Shown in pieces: positions 49,001-60,854 of a stretch of DNA of 64,000 bases. Under the pieces are notes generated by a model that was not told the DNA's origin, ran no database searches, and saw nothing but the letters and a program-made list of their open reading frames with translations. The stretch comes from Ascaris suum (lineage: Eukaryota; Nematoda; Chromadorea; Rhabditida; Ascarididae): the NCBI GenBank assembly GCA_013433145.1, contig CM024173.1, positions 6,840,322 to 6,904,321 on the forward strand, read 5' to 3'. The stretch's first letter is position 1, and each line of letters begins with the position of its first letter. A program made the translations under genes and the position numbers.

Positions 49001-52000
49001 TGTAGACTTATCTATCGGCTTCGAACACTAAGAAGACACATACCGCTTTCTGTTGGCCTGCTACCTGCTTACAGTTGCACCAGAAAACTCAGAAAAAGGT
49101 GATGACTTAATGACAAGAAATGTTTAATGGAATGAACGAATAATGATAGAATAACAGCTCACTAAATGCCCAAACATCCTTAGACTCATCTGTGAACCAA
49201 TTTCCTCGCCCATTGCAATAAGGCCTATGCCGAGTACAGCGACTGCCTGTTGTGCGGACAGATCCAGTTTCTCCTCCTCCTTTTTGCTGCTCATGCTTGT
49301 ATCGCCTTCCTTCGTACCCTTAGCTGCACCTCCTTTGTCATCCTTCGATGTCTGCTGAAACGAAAATGTTATATTTCTCGAACCTCCAAACAACTTCGAA
49401 AGAGACACCGTAAGTTCAGTCAGTGTTCTGAAGCACATAGTGAAAGCAATCTCTATATATGCGATCCACCCAAGGAATTGAACGAGAGAAGTAACGAGGA
49501 AGCACGAGGTGGCCAAAATTTGTCGCGATTTGTTAAGTAACATCCTTTCCATTTAAAATCACCCAGCACTCACTTGGAGAGGAAACTAATCGGTACATTT
49601 TCACGCACACTTATACTATGCTCTTTAATATTAAATGGTTTATAAAGAAAGTTTATTAAACGATCTCTTTGCTGCAAAACCGCCCGAAACTCTCACCTAC
49701 GGCGGCTGCAAAATAGACCTTGACTAAGGAAAACGACAGACAAATCTGTAACGAATGCGACGTTTTACCTTCTTTTTAGTTTCTTTTGGCTCATAGTGCT
49801 CAGAGCAAATGTGCAGCAACTTCTGAATCTTCAGCACGTTGCCCGTACCCGCATAGGCACAAACGTCCACTAAGGTCGACATCATACTTCCAAATGGTTG
49901 TGGCAATGCACGCACACTTTCAACAAATACGTCGCTTTTCTCCTGAGCCCCTAAACCAGAATACATTTAAGGTTTCAGACTGCAAGCCAGTCCGAATCCG
50001 GCTACTTCACATTCTAACTGCGGTCACAACACATGGCACCTTTATATGGATGTGGCAGAATTTCAGCAAATAGTTTACTATGCCACAGACGAAATCACTC
50101 ACAGGTGAAGAGTTACGCTGGTCTTCAGCAACAAGACTACAATCTTATATGCTTTCGCACATCTTGTGATCATTCCGGCGGAAGCCAGCATATGTTCCGA
50201 ACGTTTTTAAATAGCACCCTATGAAAGTAATTATTTGTTGAGCCGGACAAACTCAATTCACTCAAAAACTGCGCCGCTTTATTATATCCAGTGAGCAAGG
50301 ACTGCAGCTAATGATGACGCATTAACGCGAAAATCCTTAGTTAACAAAGATTCAGTTGTACATCTGTCGTTTTTGGCGCAGATCGCAAAAATGCGCATGG
50401 TTCTTCCTACATTTAGAACTCTCCATCCGAAACGCTCGCTTAAGGCAGGAGAAATGTATATCGCGCGATACCCCCTAGCACCTACTTCCTGGATTTTTTT
50501 CGAGTTTCCCGATCTCACAGCAAAAAACTTTCGCCTCTGAAATGCAGAGCATCAAGTCGACAAAGGGATGGACATTCTTCCATACGATTTTGGTTGTTTG
50601 TTTGAAAGCTTCTAAGAATGATGAAAATACCTGTATACTAGGAATGTGTCCGAAAGAGCAGAACAAAACGTTTTGTAACGCAGCGAGGATAACGGAGAAA
50701 GCCAATTTCGATCCGGGCAAGATTCTACGGCAATGATGAGTCATTAACACCTTAAGTTTTTAAGCTTTTTTTCCTCAATGCCACACTTACGAAACTGAAT
50801 ATAAGGAAAGATGGAAGGCATAAAAAGTCTAGGTTTCACGAACCCCTCTCCCCTCTCTGCCAATGAACATTAAAATAAATAACAAGTAACTGCAACAAGA
50901 CTGGTGCTCACTGCTTGGTCCTTCCAGCAGGCAGTCTCTAAATTCTATCCCCTGCTGCCCACATCACAAAACAATAAACGCAGAGAAACTGAGCGCTCAC
51001 CTAGATAAATAAGTCCAATGCCAAGTGCAAGAAAACGCATGTTCGGGTCTTGTAGTTCGGTAGCACTCTTTTCCATCAAAACGTGAAACATATCCATGAC
51101 AACATCATGATCTGCCGTGCCAACCAGAATAAATCCAAGTGCCAAACCCGCCAATCCTTTGACCTAAACTCGACGATTATTGCCGGCAGCTAATGTAGAG
51201 GAGATGAAAACTTGCCTAAATGAGATAGTTGCTGGTGTCTGCCATGCCTCAGTCGCACTGGCAATCCACAGGCAGCACGTGAAGTCTCTCAAAGACGTAA
51301 AAAAGGTTTTTTAGAGTACTCAAAGGAAAAGAATCTCAATTGCCATGTCAGTTACAGGTGTTCCTTTTCGTCGCAGACGGAAATGTCCACTTCCGCCTTC
51401 CGACACTGAAAAACGCACACACAACAAACTACACAGTGATTTTATTTTGGCGAAAAGATTAACGAGTGGACAGAATCAACCTCGGGAGTAGCCGATGGCT
51501 TATTGTCGATGAGGACCTTCTTGAGTTCAAACACCACTCCGCCATCCTCGTTCTTCACTACCGTATCTCGTTTGGAATTTGCATATGCCAAGCCAAGTCC
51601 GAGAATCGAACCAATGCGCATAGTGGCACGATCACTGTGCACATGATCCATGAGCAGTGCGGATGCCGGATCACACGGGTCTTGGATACCCGACGAGATT
51701 AATCCGATGGCTAACAATGTACCAGCCTGCAATTATTCTCGTCTAACCGAGAAGAGGTAACACTAACTTACGAATGAACCGCTCGATGGTTACCGATCGA
51801 AAAACATACTGCACAGAACCCTTCACAACGTATGACGGTGCCGTCTAAAAGCAAACGTGTACGCGACCCTCTACTGCTTACGTATTTCCTTGCAATAGAA
51901 GTGGGTTAAGAAACGCCAAAAAGTATATTATATTCGCTGCACAGCAGCACAAGCAAATATAACTGCAAAATATGCCATGAGAGAAGTGGAGAAGATAAAG

Positions 52001-54938
52001 ACAAAAACTAAAATAAAGCAGTATTATTAAGCCAACAGTCACCTTAATATAGTCGTCGTTAACATATAAAAAGCGATCGCACTGGGCTAGACCCGCGTCG
52101 ATGTCCCATCGCCACACCAATCCTTGACTTGCTGCCGCTGACATCATCCCTGAACAAACGAAACTTCACTTATCCTTGGGCACAGTACGACTTTCGGGTT
52201 GACGACGAACAACCAAGGAAACAAGATGTCCTACCTAGTTCGTAATGCTGCCAAAACGTGTAATTTCCAATGCTTCTGTTCCTCCTAGGTAGCTTTTCGA
52301 TGGGCAAATCTAAGCATAACGTTTTCAGCTCAGCTAGCACACTTAAGTTTACCATCGATGACAAAAGAAATCCAAAACTGCAATCAGTCATCGACAAGCC
52401 AACAAACGAATAAATCAGTTAACATAAATTCGAGGCCCCTCACCTCATTTGACCGCTTCAGAAGAAGTTTTTAGCCGTTATGCAAGAGCAAAAAGAACGA
52501 TGTTTCAATAAAAATAGCATAGCAAATAAAAAAGGAAAGTAAAGCAAACATTCATCTCATTTTCTCACGTTTAATGTTAAAATAATTCATTTGCCACGAA
52601 TGCGACATCAATTTATCATTGAGCGATTGTTCAGACAGTGCTCATCGTCGACTTTTTGAACATTTACTGGTCACTATTCGTTTATTTAATGCTTCCACCA
52701 CCCAAGAAAACAATGAGCTAACCAAAATCTTTGTTTTTATAGAACCAACGGTTCGCATCCTCTGTCTCAGACATCATCTTATCAACACCGAAACCACAAT
52801 TCACAAAACCGTTCACGAAAGCAGCCGCCAAATTCATTCGCGCACTGTCTGGAGCAGACGCTGATGCAAATGAACCTGAAACCAACCATTATCCAGGATC
52901 GAAAAGATATACCAAAAACACTGGAGTGAGGATCGGAAATAAATGTTGCTTCCAAAAATTCTAATTAACATAATCTTTCAAAAGAACTCAATTTAGAGTG
53001 GTAAGGAGTGCTTTCCTATCCTCATTCCTCTTCTCATACGATCCACCATGAAAGCGCGAACAGAAATGCCTCGCATGTCACCATCTGCTTTGATGCGCCC
53101 CAAGAAAACAAGCGAGCTTAAATCTTTCACCTAGCAGAACTAGCATGCCAGAGCAGCATTATGTGGGTTCCGCATAACTTTGATAAACCTCTTAAATCAA
53201 TATGCATACGCCGTTAGTTTATAAACATGCTATTTTTTCGATGAACGGTATCACACCTATACTCCCCATCTTTGCAGCCTGTTCACCCCTGCTGCGTCGA
53301 TCCTTATCCATTCCTCTCCCACATCGTCGCTCACTCACACCTCATACTATAAAATGTTTGTCTTAAAGGCAAAAGAGGTGGAACGACTCAATTATTTACT
53401 AATCTGTGTGAAATAAGTGTTGGTACTTGAAACAAACCCACAATATCCTGGGTCAAACAGAACCCATCAAAGCCCGATGCAGATATATTCAAGAGATATG
53501 GTTGTGCATTTTTGAATACCAATTAAAGCATGAAATCGAAAGAACAACGCAAATGTGTGACCTCAGAAACAAATGTCCGTTTAAAGCGTCAAAAAAGAAG
53601 CATGTTCCCACCGAAGAATACAATTGATGAGACTACAGATTTCAGAAGCGTTTTTGATGATAAACCTTCATTAGGATCCTCATCGTACTCACCTTCGAAT
53701 TATTTGCATAGAATCTATCGGGATGTCAAAGCACCAACAAATCTGTAAAAATTCAAAATACATTCATCATATTGAAAATCAAACAAAAAACAAAAAAGCA
53801 CTAACGACTCTGCTCAAGGTGACTTTTATAAATGCCTTCGGGCGTCTTCGGCTCCATGATATCCAGCTCCCTTGCCAACGAATGAAAATATGTATGAAGA
53901 TTGGCATTTGAATTCAACTCGGACAACCTGTCCGAGTTTTCGATGCCACCCATCTCGAGGAATATCTGATGGCGTCCGAGGACAATCGCCATCTGCTTCT
54001 TCATTAGCCTTCAAGGAATAAAAACAGAATTGCATATGAATTGTAAAAAGCACAAAGATTGCATCACATGCAACACATCACAAAAGGGCAGAAGGCCTGT
54101 GCAATCAACAAATACAAATATGAACACTTTAGTGCTTATGATGACGCTGATAACAGATAGCACGGTCTTGCATATTCCACACTGAAAAACCTTCGAAGTT
54201 AAACTTTCTAGCTGTGAAAGGGATGAACGATAACGCTTCTGAGGTTTAAGAACATAACGCGACATTAATTTTGTGTCTAAGGAAGCAGAAGTAATGCGAA
54301 GTGGATGCTCAAGCAGAGCGAGTCACAGAGGGACTCATTGAATATGCAAAGTGTCTTCAAACAGCGGCGTGACTAGATGGTGCAAGCTATAGAATAGTGC
54401 CCTTCTGATTCACTAACTTTTTTACACTTTAATAGCTTTCGCGTGCTTTCCAGTGTGTCTATGTTCTGCAGCAGAAAATTACTGTCAACGAAATAAACTT
54501 TTCGATTCGATGAATCCCCAGCCGCCAAAGTACCTGCCCAACAACCTATACATAAACACTCCACGTCAGACAGACAATAGATGTCAAAATGTTCAATTTT
54601 CTTCCCATAAGCCCTTGATAAATTCAGCGGATTACATGCAAATATTTATAATTAGAGAAATCGATAAAAACAGTCGCGAAAAATTTTAGAGTTGATCGAT
54701 TCGGCAGTTTTGTATATTGAAGAAATGGGATAAATCTAATGGATAAAAGTAATACATGTCTTCAGTGGCGACGAATATGTCACGTATCATGCTCACATCG
54801 TTTAGCATAATCGCGCATCGTAATGCCTCGAACTGCTTCGAAAATTTCACATAGATATCCTTTGCCGTCTTTATTAAAATTTGATTGTCCGGATCGGGCG
54901 TCAGAGGAGAGCAACTGCAACAAAAACTATTAACAGTT

Positions 54939-55026
<88 letters not shown>

Positions 55027-58000
55027 GCAACGTAAAGAGATGTACCCCCACTAAACCATAAGAAAATGCTGAGCATGTTTTTCTAAGAAATTTCTTGCCC
55101 TCTCCAATTTCTGGGCAGTTTCAAGAAATCACAGAACGCACTGGTGACATGACCATAGCAAATGTTTTCACCCAACTGCTCCCCCTCCCACAAATAGGGG
55201 AAATGTGGCTGTATTGAAGAAAGCAGGCTCTTCAGTATCACCACAGTGAAGAGGCTGTTCCCGATAAACGGGCTTGTACGCTGCACTGCATTGAATCTTT
55301 CTAAACTATCCGATAAAAAACCGATACAAGATGTAGAGCACCTGAGCAGATAAAGACAAACTCGTGCATGGTCGACTTCTTCAACGTAATCGACGAGTAA
55401 ATCGAGGCGCTCAATTTCGAACAACAGATCACAAGCCTCCACTTCAGCATTATGTTTCACATTATGGGCAACGATGTCCTTCGCCAGAGTCAGAAGCTCC
55501 TCTCTACGCGCCTTCTCCGCATCCGCATCACCAGCACATGCACGCCATTCTTCTGCCATTTCCATTGCCAAATGCCTCAAATTTTAGCAACCTTCAACAC
55601 CAACGAACAACCTTCTGACAACTTCCAAAAATGCCCCATACTAAGCCGCACACGAACCTGAACCAAGATCGCGAAAATTTCCCGTCCCGGGCGTTTCGCA
55701 GGGCCCGTGGCGTCGTCGATACCCATTTCGGATCCAACCTTTTTGACAGTAACATAAAAAAGAAAGCGAAAGTTTGAGGAGGCAAGAGTTATTTCAACTT
55801 GAAATAACTTATAGCCAATGATTCTAACACTACCACATCAGCAGCAGTATTGCTATTAGCATTGTTTCTTCATAGCCAGTTGCGTGTATAACCAGTGGTG
55901 CCACTAATGTCGGTAAAAAGTGCCGGAATGCGCCAGCAGGATTCGACCTTCATTCATTTAGACCCAGATAATAACCAATATCTGGTGATCAGTGAAACAA
56001 CACAGACCGACGCGTGCGCACCTGCGACCATTCACTTCCCAGATATATCAATGACGACTTCAGTAACCGCAATTTTTTTGCGCACATAGCGCAAAACCTG
56101 TGACGAGCATATAAGGTCAACAGCCGTAGTAGAATTTGCAACACATCGATAAAAAGCTGAACAAACATACGGTTAACGTCTTTTATAATCAACTAAGCGC
56201 CTCTCAGGTTACCAGCAAAACTCCCAAGGGAGAGTGAGTCAAAGAGGTGACTGCAACGTGACAATCAACAGGTGAATAGACCTCACCGCACATATTCATG
56301 ACCCCAATCTCCGATCGGTTCGAGCATTCCTTTGAGGCGATAATTTATGCAGTCGTTTTTGTCACCCGACGTCATCGCCAAAACTGATATAACGTCCGCG
56401 CATAGCTTCTGCAATCATTGTTTATTGAACTCAACCCTATTAATATCGCAAAGGTCACAACAATCGCCCCGCATGAGAATTTCGACAGCTTTTTTCAGGA
56501 GGTTGCAGTGCTTACGAGTTCTTCATAAGAAAATGAAATACCTGAAGTTTGGTAGCTTCCGGTAGCGGTCAGTTCGTTTGCGACCACAACGGTAATCACA
56601 AAACGTTGGTGTGAACCGAATGGCTTAACTCAGGTAGTGCTTTACCCGCAACCCTCTTTTAGTCGGATCTGACGGCGACCGCCATTGACAGAAACAGAAT
56701 TGTGCCAGGTGATAATACCGCTTCATAACAGTTCGCAAGGAATTAGGGAATTCTCAAATTCGTGACTGGTTCCATTTGCAGTCAAACTCTTCGAAAGATT
56801 CATTGATATGATTGATTCAGATAAATCACCTAGTGAGCCGATTTTATGGAGATTGAAATGTGTTTTATGATCGCAGAACCTGAACTACCTATGCAAAATA
56901 AAACTGACATCAAAGCGGCACATTCCACCAATAAATTCCACTATACGGACCTCAAATTTGGAAATTTCGATGCAGAAATGAGTTTGCTTCAAACATTTTT
57001 TGGCAAAGCACAACAATAGCACATGTGTAAGATTGCAGATGATTTTTCACCACAGAGGAACCTAAAAACGGCAGGATTAATTTCTATGCAAGTTACCTTC
57101 GCCGCCCTCTCAAAGATGAAGTCCTATCTACGTTTATTAGCATTCGATAGCTTCATCTTGCGCAGTACTTCATCGTTGCGATAATCCACAACGATCTATC
57201 AGAGAAATTTTAAAAAAAGACACAAGCACACATACTTAAGCGAAAAAAATAAGAAAAAAGTTTTGCAACGTGAAGATCTGGCTATATATATGGCCAAGAT
57301 GTGGCAACACCGCATTATATCTTTTGCGCGAAATATTACACTTTGCTTACGTAGCTCTTATTTGCGACTTAGGACAAAACTTTTTCCAGTATAAAAACGG
57401 AAGACGCCAATAAAAGAGAACCTAATTGAAACTCTCAAACAACGGTTGTGAAAAAAAGGATAGCAGTGACGAGGTGGGCTCCACATTTCATGAATTTCTT
57501 GTTCATTATACATTCATAACAGACATTTTATCTACGTACTTGTATGTTTCATTTCTTCTTTATCCTCTTCTCAACGCGTGCTTAAATTGTCTATCTTATT
57601 TTCCCGTACTAACAGGGTTATGCGTTTCGTTGTGACGATGGCCCGCGCATAACTCAGGTGTACACGTCAACGGATAAGGGCCGAAACGTGGTCACCTCTT
57701 ATTCGCATAGGCATTGTATTCTTGTCTTATTCCTGCATTGTTAGCATTTCATCTCCTAATACCGGACTAGTAATGCTGTCTTTAAACTTTAGGCTTTTTA
57801 TATCATCGTCTTTCTCTATAAAAACATAAGGAAACATTACACGAATGAAGAACTGCAGACGCGTTGCAACGATCGTTAACTCATCTCCTCGCAATAGCTC
57901 ACAGATGGTGATCTCTATTCAGATAGAGAGTCTCTATTCAGACAAAGAGAAGCAGAATGAACTGTATATGGAGCGATAAGATTAAAAGAATGTAATCGGG

Positions 58001-60833
58001 TGATGCATAATAACAAACATGAGATGTTCCAAGCCTGTTGACGTCGTGATAATATTTAGCAAATGCCATTACTGCATTATTTACCCTCTTCTTCCTTCTA
58101 AACTACAGAAAATCTCTACAGCAATGTTGTGGGGGAAGCATTTAGAACCACAAATAAAGAAGTCAGCAGTCAATGTGTCACAGACCTTCCGTCTTCTCAC
58201 TAGCCCTTTCTTCCTACAACTCATTTCAAAGGAGCGGGATCCGTAAATCGCACATTTATTTCGGGTTAATGTTGCAAGTGACTCCAAAAATAGAGCGGAA
58301 AAGTGGAAACGTCTTTAAAAACTGGAGAAGAGAAAAGTTTTAGGCAGAGGAGCTCTCTTTTGAACCCCTTTCGTCGTTCAAGTACGTTTACGCTCAATCC
58401 ATATGTTGCTATTATGTCACCGCACCTGAACATATGAAGAAGAATGTACCTTGATGGGACCTTCACTCATTTTCGCATGTACCTCCTTCATCTTTGGATA
58501 GTGTGGTCGCATAAACTTGAGCGGCTTAGGTACGGACGTCATCGATGTAGTCGAGGCACGGATCAGAGAGCGTAGCGTTTCCAGAGATGGCTGATAGAGC
58601 GAACTATCCGATTCCTATAATTCGTTTCAATCCCCTCAACATTGCTACATTCAGGTGTATCCAGATTACACTCGCGAAATATTGCAATCCGCGTAATGAA
58701 TATAAGGATCTTAAGCACCTTTAGGGTTTATAACGGAAGCAATTACCGTCAAGAGAGTAAAGGAGGATGATGCAAGAGACGAAAGGAAACTGCTTCGAAA
58801 ATCGATGAGTGCTAATAACAAAATTTTTTTGCGACATATCGTCAAATTAGTTCGAGGAAATCTGAAATATTATATGCAAAACTCGGTCGAATCTCAATTA
58901 TTCTCGCGAAACAGAAATCCCTAACGTTTTTCTTCGCTCGTCTCTAATTGATAAGCATTTATTTAAATGACAGCATAGATCACCATCAAAGGGGACGTTT
59001 AGTGCTAAAATGTATCACATATCGCTGAAATAGATAACCTCCAAATAAAGAGATACAAGTACTGCGTAGGTGTTAGTGATCCCCAAAAACTGGAACATCC
59101 AATTCACTGCCTTTCATCAAGCAACCCTGCAAAGGCCAATGCTCGTAGGGCATTTCAAGAGTTTTGGATCGCTCAGGTGCACATCCGATAACTGCTTTTG
59201 AAATTTCACCCCTTCACCTCGAACTCAAAATTGAGTGCACTGTTCAAAAAGTCATAAGAAATCATCCACACAACTTTTAAGAAAAAGAACTCTAAAGTGC
59301 CCAATTTGGTTCGTTTTATGACTCAAGAGTGCCTCATTCGTTTGTTACTTATGCTATATAGCCATATCAGAACTATCGAAATAAAGCGAAGGTATAAGGC
59401 GCTGGCTTATGCACTCTCCGAGGCAGCCGCTGGACTCTCCTCTGCAGGACCTCATCAGAGAGTCTCTGTATGAGAAAAGCGAAATATGGGCGTCCTAAAA
59501 ATAAACTCGAACAAATGTTTTCCAATGTTTATATGGGAATTATGATAATGCGCCTATTACTAAATGCCGAGAATGTGCAAAAACACACTGAGGTTTATCG
59601 CCTTCAAAATCAACTGCATTGATTTATATACTCTGAACTGCGTGTTAACGCTAGATATTTTGAGGACTGAGGAAGCAAATCGTATCTTAAGGAACAGCGT
59701 CTTCATCGTGCTTATTTCTGATGCAGCAATAACGAACATCACAACAACTTACACTGAGACGTTGAACAAGCATTTCGAGATCCTCTTGCAATTTGCGATC
59801 CTCTTCGGTCTTAAATTGCACATCTCGTTCAGAAAACAAACAATGAGAGAACCTTTGTCAATATGCAAAACAGTGATAAAACGAAATCATAAGAAAGGGA
59901 AGAGATCCATTCTAAAAGGAAAGTTAACCTTTGAATCTGCTCAGAAATTTAAAGTCAACCAGGGTTCTTGTTATGACAACTGCTCTTCATTCCGAATTAA
60001 CCACAAAAAAATGTTGGAATTCTCTCATCGCACCTAATTCAAGAGATACACAGCACTTTATATTTTAATGTGCTTTGATCTGCAGTGGATGCACAAAACT
60101 TTGGTTTTTTTCATTCCTGACGAATAAACCTCTAGTAAATTCCTCCGCGTTAACGCTGCACTTAATATTTTAATTCTGCTGCATTTATATACCGAGTGCG
60201 TTGTGGCATCACAGCTTTCGCTACCACTAAATCTGCCAAACGAACGAAACCACTTGCAAAGAGATAGCTACTGTCGGTAGTTCTGCTTTGAAAGGTGTAC
60301 ACATTCTCGGGAGGCACAGTTGCATAAAAGGTGCCCATCCCTGAACTGGTGACATTCATCTCCCTCACTCTTAACTTTATTCCGAATAGTGGGAGTTCTT
60401 CAATTTTTGCTTGACAATACGTCGACTCAGTTACTTCACATATCACGATCACTGCCAAGAGCGCCAAGAAGGGTGATGATTGCATAACGCTGATGAACCT
60501 CGGACACGAAACTAAATGAATTTATGTGTGCACTAATGAGCACGAAAAAACACGTATGTGGTATTGCTCTATAGTTGGAGAGGCAACCGACACGGCAAAA
60601 AAAGAGCTGGCGTTGCCTGCAGTATCTCACCGTTCCTCGGTTTTGGAAACTACAGCAGCCATCGCTATGGGGTAAGTCAATTTCTGAGATACTTTCATGA
60701 AATATGAACAGTAAAATCTAACCATCTCATCTTTTTTGTCTTCTTTCACATCCCTCTTCTTTGTGTCGCCACTCTCATCGATTCCCTCGGCAGATGCCGC
60801 AGCTTTCTCCGATGACTGTTTTTCTTCAACCAT
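46099..60833 (-). CDS. rpn-1: 26S proteasome regulatory subunit RPN1/PSMD2, complete, 17 exons
   Basis: Scaffold of the 19S base that docks ubiquitin and shuttle receptors onto the 26S proteasome. Coding exons in order: 60833-60723, 59809-59753, 58614-58450, 56408-56287, 55575-55342, 54914-54756, 54008-53809, 52875-52723, 52149-52043, 51726-51481, 51163-51001, 49950-49769, 49354-49163, 48405-48172, 47971-47815, 47080-46826, 46187-46099. All phases close to 941 codons plus stop (human is about 908 aa). The N-terminus is charged (Lys/Glu/Asp, ends KKDEM), then [54 protein letters not shown] and [12 protein letters not shown]. The proteasome/cyclosome repeats span roughly residues 400-800: [101 protein letters not shown]. 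The C-terminus has [20 protein letters not shown] and ends [10 protein letters not shown] few acceptors (TTAAG, TTGAG) are non-typical but forced by phase and homology. Confidence 0.97.
54941..55024. repeat. (TA)n microsatellite, about 84 bp
   Basis: A TA dinucleotide run in the rpn-1 intron between the exons at 55342-55575 and 54756-54914, about 27 nt upstream of the latter's acceptor. It produces a false Ile-Tyr frame on the minus strand. Confidence 0.97.
60162..60485 (-). CDS. Candidate small secreted protein nested in rpn-1 intron 1
   Basis: A single-exon frame of 107 codons lies wholly inside the first rpn-1 intron on the same strand. The start has a signal-peptide look: a short polar start, then the hydrophobic run [11 protein letters not shown], then a likely cleavage near EVTES. 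The mature part is about 85 residues, with one or two Cys, an N-glycosylation sequon (MNVTSS) and balanced composition; codon use is not obviously random. An acceptor-like TTCATTTAG lies 26 nt upstream of the ATG and could be a trans-splice site. I recognise no family. Against it: no canonical poly(A) signal close to the stop, and frames of this length occur by chance in 15 kb. Confidence 0.35.
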   Translation of the reverse strand: MQSSPFLALLAVIVICEVTESTYCQAKIEELPLFGIKLRVREMNVTSSGMGTFYATVPPENVYTFQSRTTDSSYLFASGFVRLADLVVAKAVMPQRTRYINAAELKY

Positions 60834-60854
60834 TTCACCTCCTGAAAAGCAAAA
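60834..60854 (-). promoter_or_regulatory. Probable spliced-leader trans-splice acceptor of rpn-1
   Basis: On the minus strand, TTTTGCTTTTCAG ends 8 nt before the rpn-1 ATG (60833-60831). The first-exon 5' UTR would be just GAGGTGAA. A strong acceptor this close to the start, with no coding exon upstream, is the usual mark of spliced-leader addition in nematodes. Confidence 0.65.

Noticed and set aside
50475..50750. Minus-strand frame with [12 protein letters not shown], resembling an RPN1 repeat, as a possible extra exon
   Set aside because: Joining 51001 directly to 49950 is in phase and reproduces the family length between LG and PF exactly; an added exon would break the alignment.
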